Below, piece after piece: positions 53,643-64,000 of a DNA stretch of 64,000 nucleotides. The notes beneath the pieces were generated by a model that was not told the DNA's origin, ran no database searches, and saw only the letters and a program-made list of their open reading frames with translations. This DNA is from Nicotiana tabacum (taxonomy: Eukaryota; Streptophyta; Magnoliopsida; Solanales; Solanaceae). The position numbers and the translations under genes are program-made. How positions within the stretch are numbered: the stretch's first letter is position 1; each line of letters starts with the position of its first letter. The DNA lies in NCBI RefSeq assembly GCF_000715075.1, contig NC_134080.1, forward strand, positions 40,528,758 to 40,592,757. The letters run 5' to 3'.

Positions 53643-56600
53643 TATATAGGTCTCACGAGTCATGAGCAGGTTTAGTAGAGTCTCGCGGATCGGTACGGAG
53701 ACGTCTGTATTTATCCTCGAGAGGCTACAGAACCTTTAGGAAAACATCACATTTTTGAATTCTAATCGTGCGTCCTTGATTCAGCTTGAAAAGTAACTCT
53801 TGAATTCCTTCCACGCATTCGTGTGCATGCATGAGCGCTTAGTTTCAGATGTGCTTCGATGGCTTGTGATTCCCTGATCGAGGGGCGAGATATGATCTCT
53901 GTGAGTTGATGTTGGGCCAGTCTAGAGGACTTGAGGTCAGATCTTTGCCTATTGCTTGAGCACCGAGGTGTTGATTGTGTGAGCAAGTATTTTTGAACGT
54001 ATATGTTCGGTATTGTCCCTACTAGTGGAAGTGATGGCTAGATAACTATGTGATGAGTATGTTGGTACTGCGATATGTATCCACATGATTTGGAAGCGAC
54101 GAGAAGGTCTTCTAGAGGATAGAAGAACTTTAGGTGCTTAAACTCCATCTTGATTCGAGGTATAACCCCGAGTTATGGGCGTGTGAAGGATCTTTTCATG
54201 TTTCACAGTTGTGAGTGAAGTAAATTTTATGTTGCGGTATGAGTTCAGACTCAGGAAGACTAAGTGACTGCGTACAGTTTATGACGGTGGAAGGTATACA
54301 AAAATGTTAGTTAGAGGCAAAGCAGGTAGGTTTTCTCCTGCGAAATGTTCTGAGGTTGTATGATCTTTATGTGTCTGTTAGAAGATCTTATTTGCGAGTG
54401 AAGGATATGTGTTGCAATTTAAATTGGGTCTCTTAGAGAGTGGATGTAACTGTTGCGAGAGTGGAATGCGAGATTTGTAGAAGAGTTAAAATTCTAGATG
54501 ATCTGTGTTTTCACATGTTTATAAAAGATTTGAGTTTAATATCACTATGCTATCATGGCACCAATAGAGTATAATCGTTATGAGTTATTGAGTGTGTGCT
54601 GATCTATGGCTTCGAGCCAAGTAGGGGAGCCTGCTATTGATTAGGTGATTGCACGGTTAGGTGCTATGTTGGTTCCAGTTTGAGGCATGCTGGTGAATCA
54701 GTTATGGCTTGCAGAAATTGAGACCGAGGATGGCTCGAGTAAAGGAAAATTTTGACGAAGATTATATTATGCTTCATAGGTATGTGAGAATCACGGGATG
54801 TCTTGAGTTGTTATTAGCAAGAATGCTCGGTGCATAGAGCAGGAAGTTGCTTGGTTGTATTGGGATGAAGTTACATTCTACGGTGTCGGAGTGCCAATGA
54901 GGCACGGGTTGTTCGGTTCATTTGATCAGACTAATTGCAGTTTGAATAGAGTGAATAACTCTCGAGAATGGTTCTAATGTGTTCAAGATTCTACATGTAG
55001 CAGTTGGGTATTTTAAAGTTGTATATGTAGTTAGGAACTGAGTTTTCATTTGGAAGATGTCAAGACTTGTGGTACTTTCTACATTAACTATGGGATTCTA
55101 TATATCAGTATTAAGAAGGTAATGGTTCCAGATTCGTAGGAAGTCCCTTCGGGGTAGGTATTTTGAACGTGGTGCTTTTGAAAACATTTAAGAGAGTACT
55201 CATTGGCTTATGAGCCTTAGACAGTGTGGTTTCATGCTTGGGTCTCATGTGGTGAGTCTGGGTTGAGGAATTGTGGCGTTGTAGCAAGAAGAAGTGTCAA
55301 GCTAACGGTAGATCAGAGGGAAACTCGAATAGATGGGATAGCTTGGTAGTGGGTTGGATCGATATGGTAAGGATATGATTAACTCTTTGGATGCTTATGG
55401 GGTAATGAGTCTCTGCAGGTGTTTCGCGGCAATGCTCTTAGATTTTGATGGCTTGCGTAGCTTGGTCGAGTTAGAAGGATTCAGTCCTGGCAGGTCTGGT
55501 TTGTGCAAGGGGAACTCGAAGAGTTCTTTATGGTTTCTACCTCGGTTGGAGATGTATATTTTCTATGGGCATGAGGAGCATGGGATGCATAGTGATTTCC
55601 TTCTAGATGGGATCAATGGAAAATTCTTGACTAGTGGAGTACGTAGATGTTTGTGTCTCAGAAGGGAGGTGAAGTTCTCATGTTATCCTAGGATGGTATG
55701 GTTTATGCGGTATGTTGTGGGGGATTGAGATTTGCATGTGTAAGGTTACGATTCAGTTTTGAACAGAAAGTCATAAAATTTTTAGGCAGCACGTGCAGTT
55801 TCAGATAATTAGATGAACGAGCTTCAGATAATTAGTGAAAGGATCTTCGGATGATTAAGGAAATGGTATTGCTAATTTGGGGTGATTTGACGAGGGCATA
55901 TGTTTCAAAAAGCGCAATGTGATTAAGTTGATGATACTTCGATAGTATTGCAGCATTTTCTTATTAGATCGACTATTGATATTCGAGTTTGCTTGGTGGC
56001 ATAGAGGAATTCTAGATTATCTCTCATGGAATGATTGGGTATTTGAGGTGTGGTATGTATTCGTATGGCGGAATTGGGACCAGATATGTTGATTCATGGG
56101 CCAAATGGAGTTAGAGATGAGAAGTTCTCACATTCAAGCTATGTGGTGGTTGTGAGTCGTGTGTATCGGTACCGTTTAGTGACTATAGGGATTTGGAGAC
56201 CCGAGCGGATCTTTTGTTGCTTGGTATGTTAGATTTTGGATGTGATATCGGGTTTAGATTGTTTGTCTCTGTGTGTTGTCATTCTGGACTATTGCACTAA
56301 GGCGACGCCGTTGGATATGCCGGAAATGTCACGGATTGAGTGGCGAGGTTCGACGGTTTATGTCCTAGTGGAGTGGTTTTATATTTCGAAGACCCAGCGG
56401 GCGGCTGGGAAGGATTGTTTTTCTTAGTTGGGTTTTCGTGATAGAGGTCAGTGCAGAGGCTCCTACCATTGATTTTGTTCCGGTGGGGAGGGACTTTTCG
56501 GATATGTTTCTTGGGGCCGGGCATGTCATCGGGCAAGGTTGTTGATTTCGGTATTGATTTGGTGCTGGGCACCGTATCATATGGCATCAACAGTGTTAAA

Positions 56601-57858
56601 GGGGCTTCGTTGGCAGGCCAATGTGGATGCGTGTTCTAACTTGAGTCGGCTCGGTTGGCTCCGGATTGTATTATTGAGGGATGCATTAATTCGATTGTTA
56701 TTGAGTTTATTAGTAATCTGGGGAGATCTATGAGTTAACCTTTCTGTGTGGTGAGGTGTTATGATTTGTTGGTTATAGGCACACATTGTGCGGTTCTATT
56801 GGGGTCTCGTAGTGGAAGTCGAGCGGGAAGAGTAATTGGGTGTTGCTCGGTGAATGGCGTATCGGTTATGTCCTTTCGGGTTTGCGTGGTGTATGTTATT
56901 TGCTTCACCATGGGTATGATGAATTGCTTTGGTTCCAGACATCAAATTGTGCGTGGTTGTCGATTTCGAGCATAGTGACTTAAGGTGATTCATGTGGAGC
57001 AGTGTTGGATAGGATCGCACATCGCAGCGAAGTTATGCGGAGGTATGGCCTTGCAGGTTAGATTCGTGTGTTCTGTTCCTATGATGTGAGACGGGTTCTC
57101 AGTCTTGTGTTGTGGTGGTACTAGTGAACTTGAGGTTCAGCTCTTTCATTTGAGTCATTTTCATGATTTGAGTATGTTCGGACTGTTGCGTATTGATGCG
57201 TGTATTGTGAAAGTTGTGGCTTAGGTCTGTATGGATGTGTCATGTCACCAGAGTAATGTGTTGGATTAGAGGAGATCATTGGGGATCATTAATAAATACG
57301 AACGGATGCGATTTCAACATGTTGGAAGGATAGTATTGAGCTTCGGTTCGGAAATTTGCCGTGGTATTTTCCAAAGAAGGAGTGGCTTCATGAATGGTTG
57401 ATCTGGGAAATGATTTGGGCTTACCTCATGTCTTAGTGATCATTGGCAGTATATGAGAGTGTTAGGATGAGACTTTAGTTGATAAGAGTTTTTCTATCGG
57501 TATGCAGATATTGTGTGTAGCTGTTGTGGTTAGAAGTTATCACTACAAGTGTTGAGTTATGTGGTATATCATGTGATTGCACCGGAGATAGCATATATGG
57601 TTTGTTATAGCTTGTTCGGACTTATTCACAGTATAAATGTGAGATTCTGATCGTGTTGATGATTTTAGAAGAGGAAATGTGGTTCTATGGTTTATGGACT
57701 AGGATGGATTGTGAAATTTCAGTTATATTGTGTTATCGAACCTATGTGAGATAGGGTGACGTGGGATCACCCCCCGGGCATATGCATGGTGAGGTTATTT
57801 AGCAATTGGTTGGCTTTTGGAACAACTCTGGGCACGTTCGAGGACAAACATATGTTTA
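53643..57858 (+). pseudogene. Eroded internal region of element D
   Basis: It is full of stops. The stretch 56165-56430 still reads like the chromovirus protease region (VISGLDCLSLCVVILDYCTK, then a basic WRGS segment). The next 200 bases resemble the protease-RT linker. A weak gag-like opening may be near 54555 (MAPIEYNRYE). No RT catalytic motif, RNase H or integrase core can be read in any frame. Either the element is an old non-autonomous derivative or it is very heavily mutated. Confidence 0.6.
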
Positions 57859-57870
57859 AGTGGGGGAGGA
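57859..57870 (+). promoter_or_regulatory. Polypurine tract of element D
   Basis: The tract agtgggggagga lies directly before the LTR start TGTAACG. This is the usual chromovirus PPT. Confidence 0.88.
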
Positions 57871-60800
57871 TGTAACGATACGACCGGTCGTTTTGAGCTT
57901 TTGCATTTCGCTCGCCAGTTCTCGGGCATGACTTGCCCCGTGTGATGCAATATGACTTATGTAAATCGTTGGTGTTGGGTTTCAAGTTAATCAGAATTTA
58001 ATTTGGAAGAACAGTCTCAGTTGAAAGCTTAAAATTTAAAAGGTCTGACCAAGATTTGACTTGTGTGTATTTGATCTCGGATTGGAATTTTTATGATTTG
58101 GTTAGCTCCGTTAGGTGATTTGGGACTTAGGAACGTGATCAGAATACATTTTGGAAGTCTGTGGAAGGTTTAGGCTTGGATTGGAGAAATTGAGATTTCG
58201 GCGCTTTCCGGCTGATAGGTGAGATTTTGATATAGGGGTCGGAATGGAATTCCGAGAGTTTCAGTAGTTTCGTTGTGTCATTTGGGATATGTGTGCAAAA
58301 TTTCAGGTCATTCGGTCGAGATTTGATAGACTTTTTGATCGAAGCATAATTTAAGAGTTCTTGGAGTTGTTAGGCTTGAATCCTATATTAAATTGGTGAT
58401 TTGATGTTATTGTGAGCGTTTCGAAGTTTTGAACAAGTTTGAACAATGTCATGGGATGTGCTGGTACAATTGGTTTGAAGTTCCGGGAGTTCTGAGTAGG
58501 TTCCGGGATGTGTTAGGCCGAAAATCGTAGCTGTAGCAGGTCTAGAAGGGTGGCAGGCCTCGGAACCCACCCGTGCGGTCCGCACAAAAAGAAGTGCGGC
58601 CGCGGTATGTTCTGTACGGACCGCACAAAAAGAACTGCAGCTGCGGTAGGTGCTGCGCGGACCGCACAAAATGCTGTGCGGCCGCGGTGGGGAACATTTC
58701 ACTGGTCCTACTTTGGAAGCTCATATCTTTTGATCTACAAGGAATTTTGAGATAATTTAAATACGAAAGTTGTATCCCTTCGTGTCTAGTTTTCATAAAG
58801 GTAAAGATATCACAATTTGGACATCTGTAGCGAAAGTTATGGCCAAAATACTAAAGCCTGTCACTGCAGAGGAAAGCAGTGCGGCCGCAGTCGTTTTTGT
58901 GCGGACCGCGGTCGATTTTGTGCGGTCCGCGGAGGTGGAAATCTGTGGGGTACTCTATAAATTCGAGGTTTTGGTTTTTTTTTGATATTTTGACCTAGAG
59001 AGCTCGGATTTTGGCAATTTTTCAAAGGTTTTTCAAGAAATTGATCGGGGTAAGTGATTCTAACTCAGATTTTGCTAAAGTACATGAATCTATCATTGAA
59101 TTCATCATTTAATTCGTGATTTGGGATGGAATTTGAGAAGAAAATTGTGAAATCTTTCAAAAATGTAAAATGATGATTTGAAGGACCAAATGGTATCAGA
59201 ATTGGATATTTTTCGTCTGGTTAGACTCGTGAGAGTATAAGGATTCTAGTTGTGTGAATTTTGTCAAATTTCGAGGCATGGGCCCGGGGCTCACGTTTTG
59301 GTTATTTCAGGAATCGCGCCATTTGTTGATTGTTTTCACTTGGGCTTTGTTCCCTTAGCATATTGTGACGTATTTGTTCTGATTTTGGATAGATTCGACG
59401 CGCGTGGAGGCCAATTCGAGGGGCAAAGGCGCCGCGAGAAAGAGATTTAGCCGGTTCGAGGTGAGTAATGATTGTAAATGATGCTCTGAGGATTTGAAAC
59501 CCCGGATTGCACATCGTAGTGCTATATTCAGGTGAGACACACGCTTGATGACGAGTGTGGGATCGTGTACTATTGGGGATTGTGACTTGGTCCATCTCGA
59601 TTGATGATTTTACCGCGCATTTGACTGAAACTTATATGTTATCATCATGATTTGGGCTGATTACCATATTTGGGCTACGTGCCAACTATTTGAACTCTTC
59701 GGGGATTTTTATTACTATTTACTTACTGTTTTGACTTACTAATTGAACTCAGTCATGTTATTTTCCACTATTTTACTACTCAGCCATTTTTACTCCGTTT
59801 TGGGACTTAAATGATATTTTAAATGATGTTTTAGGCTGAGAAATACTGTTTTACTAATGCCCGAGGGGTTTGTGAGTATTTTTGACTAAGTAAGGCCGAG
59901 GGCCTAGTTGTGAGGAAACACTGATACTGATTTGAGGTCGAGGGCCTGAGATATGTACGCCACGAGGTGGCTTGTTGATTTTGCTTATGAGGTCGAGGGC
60001 TTGAGATATATACGCCACGAGGTGGCTTGACTGATATGAGGCTGAGGACCTAGATTTGATGCCACGAGATGGCTTGATATTGCACTTGGGCCGTAACGGG
60101 CCCCTCCCAGAGTCTGTACTCCCCCAGTGAGCGCGGGTACCCATTGTGATGTGAGATATATCCCGAGGGGCTGATATTGATATGTGATAGCCCGAGGGGC
60201 TGGTATTATTCTATGTGATTGCCCGAGGGGCTGGTACCATTCTATGTGATTGCTCGAGGGGCTGGTATTGTTCTGAGATATTGCCCGAGGGGCAGAGTTG
60301 TTGACATTGAGCCCGAGGAGCGAACCTTTATGTGTTTATCTTTCATATTTACCTGTCATTTACCTGTTAAACTATGTTATTTGTGCCCGAGGGGCGAATT
60401 TCTGTGCTTATCTGCACTAACTGCTCTGCATTCATTTGCGTACTGTTGAAAAGGCCATTTTCAAAGAAGTTATAACTGAGTTAAGATATTTAAAGAGATT
60501 TTACAGCTTCACTGCTTTCTTACTGGTTTTTGAAGTGCTTATATACATCATCTTGGTATGTTTTACGTGACTTCTTACCATTCAGGCTTTAGTTATGATT
60601 ATTACTCACTGAGTTGCAATACTCACTTTACTCTCTGAACCTTGTGTGCAGATTCAGGAATTTATACACCCGGTAGCGGGTTTTGGCTGATCGGAGGCAG
60701 AGTCATCGAAGTTTAGCAAGGTAGCTGCCGATGTTCGCAGCACTGCTTCTCTCTCTCTTCATTCATTAGTCTGTATTTGTACACTTAGACTTTTAGTTGT

Positions 60801-61028
60801 ATTTATACCCTAGTAGATGCTCGTGACTTGTGACACCCCGGTTAGGGCTGTGTCGGGTTGGACTTTCTGCATTGTTAACGATATTTCCGCTATTTAGTAT
60901 TGTTTAAATCATGTTTAGACTATTTTTATGTTGACTAACTACTTTAAAAGTTGAGTTGGGTTAAACTGGCTGGTCTTGTCTTCACGAGAGGTGCCATCAC
61001 GACCGAGTTTGGGGTTAGCGTCGTGACA
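57871..61028 (+). repeat. 3' LTR of element D, 3.2 kb
   Basis: It begins TGTAACGATACGACCGGTCG after the PPT and ends tcgtgaca. The landmarks match the 5' LTR: GC-rich words at 58569-58690 and 58880-58945, TATA at 58956-58962, hairpin arrays at 59858-60400. Confidence 0.93.
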
Positions 61029-61033
61029 GTACT
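61029..61033 (+). repeat. Target site duplication gtact, right
   Basis: This is the second copy. The following gcggtcc (61034-61040) continues the interrupted 48468 LTR. Confidence 0.88.
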
Positions 61034-61756
61034 GCGGTCCTGTCACGACTTGTATTTCCCACTCTCAGGAGTCGTGATGGCGCCTACTAATGAGAGCTAG
61101 GCAAGCCAACCCTTAACTACATTTTTTCATTAACAAATTACTTTTTTTTTCAATTACCAGCGATAATATGAAAACAGCGGAATTAAATAAGTCAGCGAAA
61201 GTCAACAATTTTTTTTATAACTCAAGACTACGTTTATTGCAACTTTCAAAATCTCAATACCCAAAACATGGTGTCACAGTGTCATAGACTGTCTAAGAGT
61301 CACTACAAACAAGGCCTGAAGAAAATAAAAACAAACTGTTTCTGAATGAAAGAAAATGAAATAGGGAATAGAGATAGAGGGAGACAACAGGGCCCGCGAA
61401 CGCCTGCAGGTTTACCTTGGGTCTTCGGGTGGACTGAAGGAAGCCCTCCAACTACTATCCGTAAGCTGCTCCGGGATCTGCACAGAGTGCAGAATGTAGT
61501 ATCATCACAACCGACCCATGTGCTGGTAAGTGTCTAGCCTAACCTCGGCAAAGTAGTGACGAGGCTAGGACCACACTACCAAATAAACTTGTGCAATTTA
61601 AATATATACAGCGGAAAGGAAAATGCAGAAATAACCAGTAAATATGGGAAGGGGAAAAACATGTTGTGGGTTAAATAACGGCTCCGAATAGAAAGCATCA
61701 AGTAAGGAAAGTAACAGCATAACTAGAATATCATCAAGAATCAGAAGTCAACTATT

Positions 61757-62030
61757 TTGCACGGCATCACCCTTCGTGCTTTTACTCTCGTCCTCACCAA
61801 ATCAATCATATAATAACAATGTGCACGACATCACCCTTCGTGCTTTACACTCTTTCCTCACAATAGCAAACAATGCACGATATCACCCTTCGTGCTTTTA
61901 CTCTCTTTCCTCACTATATAATCAATGATAATCGGTAAGGATTGGTACATCGTACGACACGACATCACCCTTCGTGCTATACACCCTTTCCTCACAACAG
62001 CAAACAATGCACGACATCACCCTTCGTGCT
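61757..62030 (-). repeat. GCACGA-N9-TCGTGC hairpin minisatellite
   Basis: Five units of gcacgacatcacccttcgtgc lie near 61759, 61823, 61875, 61957 and 62009, spaced 52-82 bp apart. They have 6 bp stems in most units and a G-for-A change in the first. Confidence 0.85.
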
Positions 62031-63124
62031 TTAACGGCTCTTCCTCACCCAAACAATAATCACAAACAAAGGAGCAAGGGAGTAAACAAATAATAATAGA
62101 AATCCCGGCAAGGGAACACAATTAAACAATTAAATCCCGACAAGGGAACAATATCAATAATCTCAGCATCCCGGCAAGAGAGATAATCAACAAAGCAACA
62201 AACATCCCGGCAAGGGAGCAATTTAATAACTCTTTCTCTTTCTTTCACTTTTACTTCTTAACTCACTTTACCACTTGAGCCAATGCTCCAAAGGGTTCAA
62301 TCATTTCATATACTTTCACACTTAATAGTATAACTCGAGCCAATGCTCCTCGAAGTTCAAAGGTCACAATTTCTTTCACAAGCTTTTCACAACATATAGA
62401 AATCATCACTAAGGCATGAAAAACACAACAAAATCAGGATATTCACAATGTAAAGACTCACGGTCATGCTAGACATCAACGTATAGATACTCGTCATCAT
62501 GCATATACGTCATACTCAACAATATCATATAGTAAATAGGACTCAACTCCTAATCCCTCAAGCTAAGGTTAGACCAAACACTTACCTCAAACTTCCACGG
62601 TCAAGTCAATCCTCAATTACCGCTTTTTCTCTCGAATTCGGCTCCAAATCAATCGTATCTATACATGAATGTCTTCATAACATCAACAAATGCTAAACAA
62701 TTCGAATCCATTGTCTAATTATAGCTTTTCCATCATTCTTTCCAAAAACCCAAAAATCGACCTCAGGCCCTTTTGACACGAGGTTCGGACCAAAATCAAA
62801 TCACCCATTCATCCACGAGCCTGAATATATAATTTGTTTTCAAATCTGACCCCAAAATGAGGTCTAAATCAAGAAAAATCTAAAAGCCCTAACTCTACCC
62901 AAATCCCTAATTTTCTACCCTTAATCATATGTTTTAGGCCTAGAAATTCATTAGATGTTGAGGAAAATGGAAGAAAGCGAGTTGAAGATTACTTACCCAA
63001 GAAGTTTTGGTGAAAAAGTGCTTCAAGGATCGTCTTGGAGCTTTGGAGAAGAAGAAGTTTTGTAAAATTATGAGAAATCCCGTAATGGGTTCTGTTTTGG
63101 GACTTTAAAATAACTGGGCAAAAT

Positions 63125-63440
63125 CCTTCTTCACGTTCGCGATAATCTCAACGCGTTCGCGATGAGTCAGGTCTTAAGACCTTCGCGTTCGCGACACCGG
63201 GCTCGCTTTCGCAATGCTTTAGTACCCTGAGCCCTCGTGTTCGCGGGCCAGTGGCCGCGTTCACGTAGAACAAACTGGTGGCCCCTCCCCCTGCACCCTA
63301 CGCGTTCGCGAGTAGAAGGACGTGTTCGCGAAGGGTCTCCCCCCTGAGCTTCGTGTTTGCGTCTCATCCTCTGCGTTCGCGAAGAAGTAAAAATGGCACC
63401 TGGGATCCTTGCCTTACGCGTTCGCGAAAGGGACCACGCG
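63125..63440 (-). repeat. GC-rich cgcgttcgcgaa words upstream of the LTR promoter
   Basis: About twelve near-palindromic words of the type acgcgttcgcgaag occur in an otherwise AT-rich LTR. They sit just upstream (in minus orientation) of the presumed promoter, where the Tekay and D LTRs have gtgcggaccgcac words. Confidence 0.75.
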
Positions 63441-64000
63441 AACGCGAAGGGTAAAATCCCTGGGCACTAACAGCAGAAAACCTGCAACATTTCTTAAGCC
63501 AAAGATCATTCCGAAACACTCCCAAGCCCTCGGGGCTCCTAACCAAACACATGCACTAACTCAACAATATCATATGAACTTAACCGTGCGATCAAATCGC
63601 CTAAATAACCTCAAAAACAACGAATCAAATCTCAAAACCAAGGATTTTTTTCCAAAATTTCATAAAACATCAACTTTAGCAATTTAGGTATGAATCACGT
63701 CACACGGACTCCGTTTTAAACCAAATTTTACAGAAATGACTTAAACCATATATAAGACCTGTACCGATCATCGAAACCAAAATATAGGTCCGATACCAAC
63801 ATGCTCTAATCAAAATTCATTTCAAAATTCCTTAAACATTTTCAAAAAACAATTTTACTTAAAAATTCATCGATTCCGGGCATACGCCCACGTCCCATAT
63901 TTTTCCACGGACCCTCAGTGATTGTCAAATCATGGGTCCGGGTCTGTTTACCCAAAATGTTGACCGAAGTCAAATTTATTCAATTTAAACTCAAAACTTA

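Larger units (their letters stand above)
50442..61028 (+). mobile_element. Element D: gypsy element with intact ends and eroded interior
   Basis: LTRs are 50442-53621 and 57871-61028, with a target duplication gtact at 50437-50441 and 61029-61033. The PBS is at 53625 and the PPT just before 57871. The interior is only 4.25 kb and shows traces of protease but no recognisable RT or integrase motifs. The LTRs agree at roughly 95% by eye. Confidence 0.9.
61041..64000 (-). mobile_element. Another Tekay-like LTR, running off the window
   Basis: It starts TGTCACGACTTG and follows the Tekay LTR order. It has a distinct hairpin minisatellite (61757-62030), cccggcaaggga repeats (62095-62222) and a GC-rich gcgttcgcgaa block (63125-63440). 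A terminal part matches 32320-32460 (ccgggcatacgccca, gttgaccgaagtcaaatt). By comparison, only about 100-150 bp of the LTR should remain beyond the window. The left flank ggtcc would be the target duplication. Confidence 0.87.

Noticed and set aside
54555..55730. Gag gene of element D, including a 124-codon ORF at 55354-55728
   Set aside because: No zinc knuckle or capsid motif is readable and stops are frequent in all frames. The open stretch at 55354 has no similarity I recognise, so only a decayed interior is annotated.

Overview
This is a plant nuclear window, most likely from a large Solanaceae genome (Nicotiana, Capsicum or a relative; the genus is a low-confidence guess from LTR types I recognise). 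Essentially all of it is nested transposable elements. I see no intact host gene, rRNA, tRNA or CRISPR. The elements are two Tat/Ogre-type Ty3-gypsy elements, one Ty1-copia remnant, one MULE DNA transposon, one chromodomain (Tekay/Del-type) Ty3-gypsy element with intact ends, and four further gypsy LTRs or elements.

Layout. (1) Positions 1-16316: gypsy element A on the + strand, with the tail of its 5' LTR, a PBS, decayed gag-protease-RT-RNaseH-aRNH-integrase, a repeat-rich 3' UTR, a PPT and a 4.9 kb 3' LTR (11424-16316). It abuts the RT/RNase H part of a related element B (16317 to about 24906), so A appears to be nested in B. (2) B's 3' LTR is cut about 0.8 kb short and joined to a copia 3' tail and LTR (to 25314). 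(3) About 25315-26900: an unassigned single-copy-looking stretch with a possible coding scrap on the minus strand. (4) About 26900-48467: a MULE with a spliced, frameshifted transposase gene. It is interrupted by a 10.8 kb Tekay element (29813-40608, 5 bp TSD). It also carries a small convergent coiled-coil/acidic ORF, itself split by a 4.2 kb LTR fragment (43388-47603). (5) From 48468: a Tekay-like LTR, interrupted by a 10.6 kb gypsy element D (50442-61028, TSD gtact) and then cut by yet another LTR (61041 to the window end).

The most interesting structure is not in the proteins. Nearly every LTR element carries tandem arrays of short hairpin-forming units, and in several arrays the two stem arms change together. 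The clearest case is 19365-20377. There, about 34 units of about 30 bp keep a 5 bp stem while its sequence switches between GAGTC/GACTC, GAGAC/GTCTC, AAGGC/GCCTT, GGGAC/GTCCC, GAGGT/ACCTC and AAGAC/GTCTT. In the Tekay-type LTRs the hairpin arrays lie roughly 0.8-1.8 kb downstream of the TATA box, inside the transcribed leader. GC-rich palindromic words lie just upstream of the TATA box.

The second candidate system is the MULE. It has a transposase gene, a short convergent second gene with its own TATA box, and many copies of a 17 bp palindrome (CCAGTAT-N3-ATACTGG) confined to its non-coding parts and its intron. This arrangement recalls MULEs whose second protein recognises motifs clustered in the element's own DNA. 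All coordinates and comparisons were made by eye.
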